Assembly (NCBI GenBank): GCA_023819035.1
Contig: JAMWCL010000011.1
Span: 1 to 33,823, forward strand
Reading direction: 5' to 3'
Origin: Candidatus Omnitrophota bacterium
Lineage (GTDB): Bacteria; Omnitrophota; Gorgyraeia; Gygaellales; Profunditerraquicolaceae
DNA: 33,823 bases
Positions 17,508 to 25,377 of the stretch are shown piece by piece. The notes beneath the pieces are model-generated. The model was not told the origin of the DNA. It did not search any database and saw nothing but the letters and a program-made list of their open reading frames with translations. Within the stretch, counting starts at the first letter, position 1; each line of letters starts with the position of its first letter. Both the position numbers and the translations under genes were made by a program.

Positions 17508-17687
17508 TTATCTGGCTTGCTTCTCCAGCCAGAGATCTATCTTTTCTTTTTGAAAGCGCCACTGTCCTACTAACTTTAATGCAGGAATCTTGCCTGACTT
17601 TAACCACTCATAAATAGTGCGTCTACTTACCTTAAGATACCTGGCTAAATCCTCAATCGTCATTAAGGAATCAGCTAGCTTAACCAT
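17508..17687 (-). CDS. Small excisionase-type helix-turn-helix DNA-binding protein
   Basis: A 59-residue protein read from the ATG at 17687. The helix-turn-helix is MTIEDLARYLKVSRRTIYEW followed by a wing and WRFQKEKIDLWL, the HTH_17 / excisionase (MerR-like) pattern. It ends 16 bases before smc and shares its promoter, so the two are cotranscribed. No Shine-Dalgarno is visible. Such small proteins appear as phage excisionases, but also as stand-alone regulators next to housekeeping genes. No integrase or other phage gene is nearby, so a cellular DNA-binding or regulatory role is more likely. The target is unknown. Confidence 0.8.
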   Translation of the reverse strand: MVKLADSLMTIEDLARYLKVSRRTIYEWLKSGKIPALKLVGQWRFQKEKIDLWLEKQAR

Positions 17688-17718
17688 TGATTAATTATTA
17701 ATCCGCAGGCAATCTAAG

Positions 17719-17746
17719 ATTATAAACAAAAAGAGGGGGTTGTCAA
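17719..17746 (-). promoter_or_regulatory. Sigma-70-type promoter of the HTH-smc operon
   Basis: On the minus strand TTGACA (17741-17746) and TATAAT (17719-17724) are separated by 16 bases, both boxes matching consensus fully. The start would be near 17712, about 24 bases before the HTH gene. Confidence 0.85.
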
Positions 17747-17800
17747 GGAAAATCTTTACATTTTTTAACATATATATGTATAAAAGATAATTAAAATGCT

Positions 17801-17827
17801 AAAAAAACTAAATTTAAGCAAAATTTA
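17801..17827 (-). terminator. Possible AT-only Rho-independent terminator after the PilZ gene
   Basis: Minus strand: TAAATTT, loop TGCTT, AAATTTA, then G and seven T residues. The stem is 7 bp but wholly A/T, so its strength is doubtful. It lies between the PilZ stop and the HTH-smc promoter, where a terminator is expected. The rest of this 196-base gap is AT-rich and includes the short palindrome CATATATATG, with no gene seen. Confidence 0.4.
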
Positions 17828-17883
17828 ACAAAAGTAATTATCCTGTAACTAATTTTATTTTAATAAGTTAAGATAAAGGAAGG

Positions 17884-18252
17884 TCACGATGTTTGCTTCA
17901 GGCAGGATTTTATGCGATAATCTACTGTCCTTAAGACTAAGGAGGTGGCGTTTAAACCCGGAGATTCTAATTTAATCCCTATCCGATAATCTGAGTCAAT
18001 CCTTTTTGACCAGATAACCCTTCCTTTCCTGAGGATCTCCTCATAGGTATCAGGCATAATGATACAGATCTGAAGTATAGTTCCTGCAGAAAGGTGTTGG
18101 TTTATTACTATACCAAGGCCATCTGCACTTATATCGTAGGTATGGGTTTTAAATTCATTATTTAGATTTAAATCCACGCACTTTAAAGGTAGTGCTATCT
18201 TAAAACGCGGAAAGAGCCTGCGGTCATTCGAAAACAATTCCTCTTCCTTCAC
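17884..18252 (-). CDS. PilZ domain protein (c-di-GMP receptor candidate)
   Basis: A 122-residue single-domain PilZ protein. Both c-di-GMP-binding signatures are present: RxxxR as RLFPR (12-16) and (D/N)xSxxG as DISADG (40-45), so ligand binding is likely. Output partners are unknown; stand-alone PilZ proteins act by binding other proteins. The reading frame opens with GTG at 18252. A TTG five codons later (18237) is preceded by AAGGAAGAGG and is a real alternative start; it would still keep the whole PilZ domain. The gene is alone between the etfA operon and smc, with its own probable promoter. Confidence 0.85.
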   Translation of the reverse strand: MKEEELFSNDRRLFPRFKIALPLKCVDLNLNNEFKTHTYDISADGLGIVINQHLSAGTILQICIIMPDTYEEILRKGRVIWSKRIDSDYRIGIKLESPGLNATSLVLRTVDYRIKSCLKQTS

Positions 18253-18298
18253 TTTAACTTAAATTTTTAGTTTCTGTAAATAAAAAACCCACCTCTTA

Positions 18299-18325
18299 AT
18301 TATAGTCTGAGCTATTTTTTAGCAA
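18299..18325 (-). promoter_or_regulatory. Candidate promoter of the PilZ gene
   Basis: Minus strand: TATAAT at 18299-18304, preceded after 15 bases by TTGCTA (18320-18325). The -10 box is perfect, the -35 is a 4/6 match and the spacing is short, so help from an activator is plausible. A palindrome lies a few tens of bases further upstream. Confidence 0.5.
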
Positions 18326-18351
18326 ATTTCAAGGATAATTTATAGATTTTG

Positions 18352-18365
18352 TGAAAACGTTTTCA
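18352..18365. promoter_or_regulatory. Perfect 14-bp palindrome resembling a LacI-family / cre operator
   Basis: TGAAAACGTTTTCA is perfectly palindromic with a central CG and fits every position of the catabolite-response-element pattern TGWAANCGNTNWCA. It lies 2 bases beyond the etfA stop and centred about 66 bases upstream of the predicted PilZ transcription start. No LacI/CcpA-family regulator is in the window, so the binding protein is unknown. Confidence 0.5.
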
Positions 18366-18367
18366 AA

Positions 18368-19576
18368 TTATCTACCTTTTGCTTTTAATTCCTTGAATCT
18401 TTTTGTTAAAGCAGGGACGATCTGAAAAAGATCTCCTACAATACCATAGGTGGCTACTTTGAATATAGGGGCAAAAGGATCCTTATTTATAGCCACGATT
18501 ATCTTGGAAGACTGCATTCCCACCAGGTGTTGAATCTGACCGGAGATACCACAGGCAATATAAATCTTAGGAGAGACGGTTCTTCCTGTTTGGCCTATCT
18601 GATGGGAATAAGGCATCCAGCCCGCATCCACCGCTGCCCGCGAAGCACCTACCGCTCCACCCAAGACCCTGGCTAACTCCTCTAAGAGTCTAAAATTCTC
18701 TGCCCTACCCATTCCCCTTCCGCCAGAAACAATGATATCCGCTTCCGCAAGATTAACCAATGATTCTACCTCTTCAATGATCTCCACAAGTCTTGCCCGG
18801 GAAGTATAGCTTGAATTATCAAATACCTCACGAATAACCTTGCCCTTTCTTTTTTTATCCGGCTCCATCGGTTGCATTACCTTATGTCTTACCGTAGCCA
18901 TCTGTGGGCGATAATCAGGTGAGATGATTGTAGCCATGATATTTCCCCCAAATGCCGGACGGGTCTGAAGTAGAATTTTTCTTTCCGGATCAATATCTAA
19001 TCCTGTGCAATCCGCAGTTAAACCCGCCTTTATCTTTACCGCTACGCGGGAGATCAAAGCCCTTCCAATCGCAGTAGCTCCACAGAGCAAGATTTCCGGT
19101 TTATACTTATTAATTAATTTAACCAATACATTGGTGTAAGGCTCATCCTGAAAATTAGCTAATTTCTCTGAGTCTACTAAAATAATACTGTCTGCTCCTC
19201 TCCAGATTAACTCATCAAGTTGATCATCTAAATTATATCCCAGCAAAACCCCCACTACTTGACAACTCAATTTCTTAGCCAATTCCTGTGCCTTACCTAA
19301 AAGCTCATAGGAGACAGGTTGTATCTTGGAATTCTTCTGCTCAATAAAAACCCAGATATCCTTATAATCCTTTATATCTTTAGCCAAGGGTATGGGTTGG
19401 GGTTTCTCTAAAAGAATAGCTTTTAGCTTACAGGCCTCTACACAAGCACCACAGAGATTGCATTTATTTAAATCAATGCTTGCTTTTTTATCAAGGATCC
19501 TTATCGCATCAAATGGACAGGCCTTGATGCATAAAGAGCAACCTGTACATTTCTCAATAATAATCTTAATCGGCAT
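18368..19576 (-). CDS. etfA: Electron transfer flavoprotein alpha subunit with N-terminal 2[4Fe-4S] ferredoxin domain
   Basis: A 402-residue EtfA. The first 60 residues are a two-cluster ferredoxin domain (Cys 10, 13, 16, 20 and 39, 42, 45, 49). The ETF alpha domain follows, then the C-terminal FAD-binding domain with SGGRGMG, GASRAAVDAGW, QIGQTGRTVSPKIYIACGISGQIQH and INKDPFAPIF. With EtfB it passes electrons between acyl-CoA dehydrogenase and a redox partner. The ferredoxin extension suggests electrons go to or come from iron-sulfur carriers, as in clostridial-type systems. It is the last gene of the long pgk-etfA run, 2 bases after etfB. No clear terminator follows. Confidence 0.94.
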   Translation of the reverse strand: MPIKIIIEKCTGCSLCIKACPFDAIRILDKKASIDLNKCNLCGACVEACKLKAILLEKPQPIPLAKDIKDYKDIWVFIEQKNSKIQPVSYELLGKAQELAKKLSCQVVGVLLGYNLDDQLDELIWRGADSIILVDSEKLANFQDEPYTNVLVKLINKYKPEILLCGATAIGRALISRVAVKIKAGLTADCTGLDIDPERKILLQTRPAFGGNIMATIISPDYRPQMATVRHKVMQPMEPDKKRKGKVIREVFDNSSYTSRARLVEIIEEVESLVNLAEADIIVSGGRGMGRAENFRLLEELARVLGGAVGASRAAVDAGWMPYSHQIGQTGRTVSPKIYIACGISGQIQHLVGMQSSKIIVAINKDPFAPIFKVATYGIVGDLFQIVPALTKRFKELKAKGR

Positions 19577-19578
19577 AT

Positions 19579-20361
19579 CTAACTAATCTCTGACTTTAAT
19601 AATTCTAAAAGTTTTCCTGCAATCTCTTCGGGGTCACCGCTTAAGATTTGCCCTCCTGCACGTGGAGCAGGGGTAAAGATTTTAATTACCTGGGTAGGTG
19701 AGCCAGACAGACCAATATGCTGTGGGTCTAAATTAAGCTCCTTCTGGGTCCATACCGTAATCTTTGCCTGCTTTGCACGAAGCATCCCTTTTAAGGAGGG
19801 AAGCCGGGGTTCATTTATCTCTTTTACGACTGTTAAAAGACAAGGTAAAGGTGACTCAATTACATGATAACCTTCCTCCATCATTCTTTCTACACGAATA
19901 ATATTATCTTTGATCTGCTGGATCCTTTTTACATAAGTAACCTGTGGGATATCTAAATGACTGGAGATTCCAGGACCCACCTGTGCAGTATCGCCATCCG
20001 AAGCCTGCTTGCCACAAAGGATTAAATCGAAATTACCTATCTTTCTGATTGCATTGGCTAAGGTATAGCTGGTTGCCCAGGTATCACTGCCTGCATAGGC
20101 ACGGTCGGAAATAAGAATCGCCTCATCGATACCCATAGAGAGCGCCTCTCTTAAGGCCTCCTCTGCTTGGGGAGGACCCATAGTAATTACGGTTGTGTTA
20201 GCTCCGTATTTTTCCTTAATGCGAACCCCTTCCTCAATTGCATACATATCAAAGGGGTTAATAATCGACTCTACACCCTCACGAATCAAGGTGTTTGTTT
20301 GGGGGTTGATCTTAACATCCGTGGTCTGGGGAACTTGCTTTATACAAACAATTACATTCAT
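19579..20361 (-). CDS. etfB: Electron transfer flavoprotein beta subunit
   Basis: A 260-residue EtfB with the family N-terminus MNVIVCIKQVPQT, NPFDMYAIEEGVRIKEKYG, and the nucleotide-binding block CGKQASDGDTAQVGP. The length and the DGDTAQVGP segment are typical of ETFs paired with anaerobic acyl-CoA dehydrogenases, some of which bifurcate electrons. Bifurcation cannot be proved from motifs seen here. It forms a heterodimer with EtfA and lies between acd and etfA with 2-base gaps on each side. Confidence 0.93.
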   Translation of the reverse strand: MNVIVCIKQVPQTTDVKINPQTNTLIREGVESIINPFDMYAIEEGVRIKEKYGANTTVITMGPPQAEEALREALSMGIDEAILISDRAYAGSDTWATSYTLANAIRKIGNFDLILCGKQASDGDTAQVGPGISSHLDIPQVTYVKRIQQIKDNIIRVERMMEEGYHVIESPLPCLLTVVKEINEPRLPSLKGMLRAKQAKITVWTQKELNLDPQHIGLSGSPTQVIKIFTPAPRAGGQILSGDPEEIAGKLLELLKSEIS

Positions 20362-20363
20362 TC

Positions 20364-21515
20364 CTATTTAGCCATCTCCTTAATTAATTGTAGGGCAATG
20401 ATATTGCGTTGAATCTGGTTTGTTCCTTCGTATATCTGGGTAATCTTGGCATCGCGCATATATTTCTCTATCGGATAATCCCGCATATAACCATAACCAC
20501 CTAAGATCTGAACCGCATCGGTAGTTACCTTCATCGCCACATCCGAAGCAAACATCTTTGCCATGGCAGAATCCTTCGCAATATCCTTTATGCCATTGTC
20601 TATCTCTCTGGCACAAGCATAGACTAAAGCCCTGGCCGCCTCAATCTGGGTAGCCATATCTGCCAGCATCCATTGAATTCCCTGAAAGCTAGAGATAGGC
20701 TTATCAAACTGCTGCCTTTGCTTAGCGTATCTTAAAGCGATCTCAAAGGCACCCTGTGCAATCCCTACCGCCTGGGCAGCTACCCCGGGTCTAGACATAT
20801 CAAAGGTCTTCATGGTAATAATAAAACCCATCCCTTCTTTACCCAAGAGATTCTCTTTAGGAATCTTGCAATCCGTAAATATAAGCTCTCTTGTAGAAGA
20901 AGCACGGATCCCCAGCTTATCTTCCTTTTTGCCAAAACTAAATCCCGGGGTATTCTTTTCTACAATAAATGCGGACGCTCCCCGCGCTCCTTTAGTTTTA
21001 TCCGTCATGGCAATTACTACATAGACCTCTGCCTCCCCTCCATTAGTAATAAAATGTTTTAAGCCATTTAATATATAGTAATTACCCTCTTTTTTTGCTG
21101 TAGTTTTAATCGCTGAGGCATCTGAACCTGCCTCTGGCTCAGTAAGCGCGAAGGCAGCCAATCTCTTGCCACCGGCTAAATCAGGAAGGTATTTTTTTTT
21201 CTGTTCTTCATTACCAAAAAGGATTATAGGAAATGTGCCCAAGGCAGAGGCAGCATAACAGACCGCGATCCCGCCACAAGCACGGGATAATTCCTCCGTA
21301 ACCAGGCATAAAGGAAATACCTTCAGTCCCATTCCTCCGTATTCTTCCGGGATAAATATACCAAATAGATCAGATTGCGCTAAAACCTTCATCGCCTCCC
21401 AAGGAAATTCCTCAGTTTGGTCGTACTTAGCTGCTACTGGCCTTATCTTTTCCTCCGCTATCTTATACGCTAAATCCTTAATCATTCTCTCTTCATCGGT
21501 TAGTAAATAATCCAT
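20364..21515 (-). CDS. Acyl-CoA dehydrogenase, short-chain / butyryl-CoA type
   Basis: A 383-residue flavoprotein with the complete acyl-CoA dehydrogenase layout: helical N-domain, the substrate/FAD loop AFALTEPEAGSDASAIKTTA, a middle beta-domain, and the C-terminal QILGGYGYMRDYPIEKYMRDAKITQIYEGTNQIQR. The catalytic base is Glu 363 within IYEGT, the position used by short-chain enzymes. It would oxidise acyl-CoA to enoyl-CoA, or run in reverse as an enoyl-CoA reductase, with EtfAB. An AGGAGG ribosome binding site precedes the ATG. No thiolase, crotonase or hydroxyacyl-CoA dehydrogenase is nearby, so the pathway is open. Confidence 0.93.
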   Translation of the reverse strand: MDYLLTDEERMIKDLAYKIAEEKIRPVAAKYDQTEEFPWEAMKVLAQSDLFGIFIPEEYGGMGLKVFPLCLVTEELSRACGGIAVCYAASALGTFPIILFGNEEQKKKYLPDLAGGKRLAAFALTEPEAGSDASAIKTTAKKEGNYYILNGLKHFITNGGEAEVYVVIAMTDKTKGARGASAFIVEKNTPGFSFGKKEDKLGIRASSTRELIFTDCKIPKENLLGKEGMGFIITMKTFDMSRPGVAAQAVGIAQGAFEIALRYAKQRQQFDKPISSFQGIQWMLADMATQIEAARALVYACAREIDNGIKDIAKDSAMAKMFASDVAMKVTTDAVQILGGYGYMRDYPIEKYMRDAKITQIYEGTNQIQRNIIALQLIKEMAK

Positions 21516-21529
21516 CTTTCTTTACCTCC

Positions 21530-21979
21530 TTAAATTCTTTTTAATAAAGCCACCTCTTGGCAATTAGGAAACTTAGGGCAATTTATGCACTCTGCCCAAA
21601 TCTTATGCGGTAAAGACGAATTCTTTATTTTTTTAAATCCGAATCTCTTAAAGTAATCCGGCTTATAGGTAAGCACAAATATCCTTTTTGCTCCCAGATG
21701 CCTTGCCTCATTAAGACAAGTAGAAACCAAAGCCTTACCTAAGCCCTTTTTTTGTTTTTCCTTTACTACTGCTAAGGATTTTATCTCCGCTAAGTCATCC
21801 CAGCAGATATGTAAGGCACAACAACCGACGATCCTGCCTTCTTCCTCAGCTACCCAAAAATCACGGATATTCTCGTATAATTCATTTAAAGAACGCGGAA
21901 GCATAAGGTCTTTTTTGGCAAAAGAGTTTATGAGATTTTGAATTTGCTTTATATCCTCTATTCTTGCTTTACGAATCAT
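21530..21979 (-). CDS. GNAT-family N-acetyltransferase, short ArgA-like
   Basis: A 149-residue single-domain GNAT enzyme: MIRKARIEDIKQIQNLI at the start and the acetyl-CoA loop VVKEKQKKGLGKALV (Q/R-x-x-G-x-G/A type). The C-terminus has YFKRFGFKKI and a cysteine-rich CINCPKFPNCQE. This architecture matches short N-acetylglutamate synthase-like proteins found without the kinase domain, so a role in arginine synthesis is possible, but the substrate is not certain. It lies 2 bases after glgC. The Shine-Dalgarno is far upstream and weak. Confidence 0.75.
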   Translation of the reverse strand: MIRKARIEDIKQIQNLINSFAKKDLMLPRSLNELYENIRDFWVAEEEGRIVGCCALHICWDDLAEIKSLAVVKEKQKKGLGKALVSTCLNEARHLGAKRIFVLTYKPDYFKRFGFKKIKNSSLPHKIWAECINCPKFPNCQEVALLKRI

Positions 21980-21981
21980 TT

Positions 21982-23208
21982 TTATTTAATCTCTGCTCCT
22001 TTCGGGACCACGACAATACCTGAATCCGCAACATAGAATCTTTTTCGATCCTCTTCTAAATCGTAGCCAATTACTGTTCCTTCGGGAATATCTACATCTT
22101 TATCAATGATTGCCCTTTTTATTTTAGCATACCTTCCTACATTCACACCCTCCATAAGGATAGAATCATATACCTGACTAAAACTGTCAATCTTTACATT
22201 ATAAGAAAGTATTGAACGCTGAACCTTACCTCCTTTGACAATGCAACCTCCCGAGATTAAAGAATCGAGCACAAGCCCTGCCTGTCCATTATTTAGCTTG
22301 TCCGAATATATTGTTTTAGCGGGAGGAAACTGCTCCTGATATGTCCTGATCGGCCAAGTCTCATCATAAAGATTAAAAACAGGCTCTGCTTGAATTAAAT
22401 CCATGTTTGCCTCATAATAAGCATCAATAGTGCCGATATCTCGCCAATATTTTGGTTCTTTTTTATTTTCATCAATAAAATTATAAACAAAGAGTCGGCG
22501 TCCTTTCTTAACCATCTGAGGTACTATATCTTTACCAAAATCATGGGTTGAGTTCTTGTTCTGATTATCCTCTTCTAACTCCTCCTCGATTACCTGATGT
22601 TTAAAAACATAGATCCCCATTGAGGCGTATACCTTATTAGGATTATCCGGTAAGGTCTTAGGTTCTCTGGGCTTTTCCTGAAAATCCTTAACCCTTCCAC
22701 TTGAATCTACCTCCACAATCCCCAGATGCCTTGCCTTATCTTTTTCCATCTCTACCACCCCTACGGTTAGATCCGCATCCTTATCTCGGTGAAAATCAAT
22801 CATCGTATAATAATTCATCTTATAAACATGGTCTCCTGACAAAATTAAAACCTCATCAGGCTTATCTATCTCTAAGGTATAAAGATTTTGATACACTGCA
22901 TCCGCAGTACCCAAGTACCATCTCTGTCCTATCCTTTGTTGAGCAGGCAATAACTCAATAAATTGACCTAATTCCGAAGGAAGGATATTCCAACCCAAGC
23001 GGATATGTCTCTGTAAAGATGCGGATTTGTATTGAGTAAGCACATATATTCGGCGTAAGCCCGAGTTAATACAGTTACTTAAGGTAAAATCAATAATCCT
23101 ATAGATACCTCCAAAAGGTACCGCAGGTTTAGTCCTATCCTTGGTAAGCGGCCAAAGTCGCTCTCCCTTGCCTCCTGCCATAATAAAGGTTAAGACCTTG
23201 CGCATCAT
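21982..23208 (-). CDS. glgC: Glucose-1-phosphate adenylyltransferase
   Basis: A 408-residue nucleotidyltransferase. The N-terminus FIMAGGKGERLWPLTKDRTK is the pyrophosphorylase signature. PAVPFGGIYRIIDFTLSNC, GTADAVYQN and LSGDHVYKM identify ADP-glucose pyrophosphorylase, and a left-handed beta-helix domain follows (about 300-408). It makes ADP-glucose for glycogen. No glycogen synthase or branching enzyme is in the window. Two ATG codons in tandem (23208 and 23205) are possible starts; the first overlaps the marC stop as ATGA. Confidence 0.93.
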   Translation of the reverse strand: MMRKVLTFIMAGGKGERLWPLTKDRTKPAVPFGGIYRIIDFTLSNCINSGLRRIYVLTQYKSASLQRHIRLGWNILPSELGQFIELLPAQQRIGQRWYLGTADAVYQNLYTLEIDKPDEVLILSGDHVYKMNYYTMIDFHRDKDADLTVGVVEMEKDKARHLGIVEVDSSGRVKDFQEKPREPKTLPDNPNKVYASMGIYVFKHQVIEEELEEDNQNKNSTHDFGKDIVPQMVKKGRRLFVYNFIDENKKEPKYWRDIGTIDAYYEANMDLIQAEPVFNLYDETWPIRTYQEQFPPAKTIYSDKLNNGQAGLVLDSLISGGCIVKGGKVQRSILSYNVKIDSFSQVYDSILMEGVNVGRYAKIKRAIIDKDVDIPEGTVIGYDLEEDRKRFYVADSGIVVVPKGAEIK

Positions 23209-23807
23209 CTTAATAAGAACAATCCGGTAATCCCTTTTCTTATCATCATCACTCCAATGGCTGCAAGTAGAATATACATAATCTTAGAGAATGCACGAGT
23301 ACCGCTGGCACCAATTAACCTCATAATTAAATCTGCTTTTACTAAAGTAATCCAAACAAATAGCATATTCAATACCAAAGAGATAAATGTGGGCTGGATT
23401 CCGAAATTATCTAGCATCATTAAGGTAGTAGTTAAAACCGCCGGTCCCGTAATCAAAGGTGTACCTAAAGGAAATACACCCACATCCTTATCCGAACTAT
23501 CCACTAAAAAACTTTTCTGTGCTCCAGGTAGTAAAAGGCGCATCGAGATCACAAATAAAAGCGCTCCTCCTGCAATTTGAAAATCCGCAATACTTATCCC
23601 AATGAATCTTAACAACCATTTGCCAAAAAACATAAAGATAATCGCTACCAAAGTAGCAGTAGTTACCGAATCCCGAATTATTTTCTGTCTTTGTTTATTA
23701 TTTAGACCTTCGACTAAAGAGATAAACAAAGGAATATTACCAATTGCATCTACTGCTACAAATATAGGTATAAAGCTTAATATATATGGTTCTAATATCT
23801 TAAACAT
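23205..23807 (-). CDS. MarC-family integral membrane protein
   Basis: A 200-residue membrane protein with about six hydrophobic segments and the MarC signatures FVAVDAIGNIPLFISL near the N-terminus and FPLGTPLITGPAVLTTTL in the middle, ending IGVMMIRKGI. Family function is unknown; early links to multiple antibiotic resistance were not upheld. It overlaps glgC by 4 bases and lies 44 bases after the MFS gene. No ribosome binding site is evident. Confidence 0.88.
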   Translation of the reverse strand: MFKILEPYILSFIPIFVAVDAIGNIPLFISLVEGLNNKQRQKIIRDSVTTATLVAIIFMFFGKWLLRFIGISIADFQIAGGALLFVISMRLLLPGAQKSFLVDSSDKDVGVFPLGTPLITGPAVLTTTLMMLDNFGIQPTFISLVLNMLFVWITLVKADLIMRLIGASGTRAFSKIMYILLAAIGVMMIRKGITGLFLLR

Positions 23808-23851
23808 GGTTTAAATTATACTACCGCGTTTTTATCTATTCAAGTAATAAT

Positions 23852-25009
23852 TTAACTTTGGTCTATTTTATTAATTAAAATTAGGCATAAAAAGCTGGTT
23901 AAGGACGATAAAACAATCAGCCATTTAAGTCCAAGGATTGGTAAAAGTAATGCACCCGAAAGGTTACTTACTACCGTGGCTAAGTTACTAACGCTACAAA
24001 GAAAAGCAAAAGAGGTCGACTCCAGGCCTGCCACGGTACTTCTTGCCATAAAGTCCATCACCATTAAGAAGATAAACATCCCGATAAAACTGTAAAGGAT
24101 ATTATAGATAACTGCGGTATAAGGTTTATAATATAAATAACTTAAGGTAGTTACCGCTCCTAAAAATACTGACCAGAAAAGCCACTGTTTAAACCTTATC
24201 CTCTGACTAAATTTATAATAAAGTATTGCTCCGAGTATCTCAAAGATTGTGCCCAGCGTGGACAGGGTGCCGATCCAAAGTTTAGACCACTTAAATATAT
24301 CCCTTTGAATGAATAAAAGGGGTGTGCCAAAAGAAGGGGAATATTTATAAAGAAATATAAACAGCGCCACAATCATTAATTTTTTATCGAAGAATAATCT
24401 TTTTAAATCCTTCTTTAAAGAGGTATAGCTTTTATTTTTTATAACCTGAGGGTCTTCCTTATAAAGGTGTGCGGTTAAAGCCACAAGAAGATAAATCGGT
24501 ATAAGGAATAAGAAACCCATTCTATAGCCCCACTTCTCAGCAAGATATCCCCCACCAATACCGGTAATTAACCCCGCTAAGGATATGGAGATCCACTGGA
24601 TACTTTGAATTTTTCCTGTGGCGTTATATTTTTTACCCTCCACACACATAATCCCATCAACCGCAACATCACGAAAGGCGGTATTGGTAGAATTAATCAG
24701 AAGTATAGTGATAATGAGAATTAAAGGAAGGTGGGCTATGCCTAAGAATAAAACCGAAACTATATCAAAAAAAACCGCAATAAAAATCCAGATCTTTTTA
24801 CTAAAAAAGTTATCAATGATATAACCAATAAATGGTTTCACTACCCAGGCGCTTATCGTAAGGGTTCCTAAAAACATTATCCTCTCTGCAGAAAGCCCTA
24901 AAGTCTCTTTCATATGATAGAATAAACCCTGGGAAGGCAAACCTTCAATCCCTTGGGTAAAATAAATTGTGCTACTTAAGGCAAAAATCCAGAATAACCT
25001 TTTATTCAT
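23852..25009 (-). CDS. MFS transporter, BT1 / folate-biopterin transporter-like
   Basis: A 385-residue, roughly 12-helix membrane protein. GIEGLPSQGLFYHMKETLGLS and VVKPFIGYIID near the N-terminus, then INSTNTAFRDVAVDGIM, resemble the BT1 family of major facilitator transporters (folate, biopterin or related solutes). Bacterial members have no firmly known substrate, so none is assigned. It sits 8 bases downstream of secG within the pgk operon, with no visible Shine-Dalgarno. Confidence 0.75.
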   Translation of the reverse strand: MNKRLFWIFALSSTIYFTQGIEGLPSQGLFYHMKETLGLSAERIMFLGTLTISAWVVKPFIGYIIDNFFSKKIWIFIAVFFDIVSVLFLGIAHLPLILIITILLINSTNTAFRDVAVDGIMCVEGKKYNATGKIQSIQWISISLAGLITGIGGGYLAEKWGYRMGFLFLIPIYLLVALTAHLYKEDPQVIKNKSYTSLKKDLKRLFFDKKLMIVALFIFLYKYSPSFGTPLLFIQRDIFKWSKLWIGTLSTLGTIFEILGAILYYKFSQRIRFKQWLFWSVFLGAVTTLSYLYYKPYTAVIYNILYSFIGMFIFLMVMDFMARSTVAGLESTSFAFLCSVSNLATVVSNLSGALLLPILGLKWLIVLSSLTSFLCLILINKIDQS

Positions 25010-25017
25010 CTTGGATG

Positions 25018-25377
25018 TTATTCTTTAGAACCGGGGGTTTGAGATGGCTGGATCGATGAGTCGCTTAAAGCTGACCTTCCCCCTTGGGATTTAGAATCAA
25101 TCTGAGTTGACTCAATTTTCTGTTTGATTTTAATACCTTGCATCAGTGATCTTGATTGTCTTAAGGAAAGGAGCGTTAAAGTCAAACAGGTAATAAAAAA
25201 TATGATTGAAAGAATAGTGGTCATGCGCGTAAGAAAGATATTCGTTTTTGGTCCAAACATTGATTCTATACCTGAGAAGCTTTCTACCAAACCACCGCCT
25301 CTGCCTGTCTGAATTAAGATTATCAGGATTAACAGAATACAGACGATCACATGTAAACCAATAATTAATCCGATCAT
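25018..25377 (-). CDS. secG: Preprotein translocase subunit SecG
   Basis: A 119-residue protein with two membrane helices (about 2-22 and 54-74) separated by the SecG loop IQTGRGGGLVESFSG followed by MFGPKTNIFLTRMTTILS. The C-terminal 40 residues form a polar, Ser/Gln-rich tail. SecG assists SecYE translocation. The ATG overlaps the tpiA stop (ATGA) and has a GAGG ribosome binding site. The tpiA-secG order is widespread in bacteria, which supports the call. Confidence 0.93.
   Translation of the reverse strand: MIGLIIGLHVIVCILLILIILIQTGRGGGLVESFSGIESMFGPKTNIFLTRMTTILSIIFFITCLTLTLLSLRQSRSLMQGIKIKQKIESTQIDSKSQGGRSALSDSSIQPSQTPGSKE

Noticed and set aside
17508-17687. Prophage remnant, based on the excisionase-like protein
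   Set aside because: No integrase, attachment site or other phage gene is nearby and the gene is in a housekeeping operon.
17768-17779. Palindrome ACATATATATGT as an operator
   Set aside because: It lies in very AT-rich DNA where alternating AT palindromes are expected by chance, and it is not placed at a promoter core.
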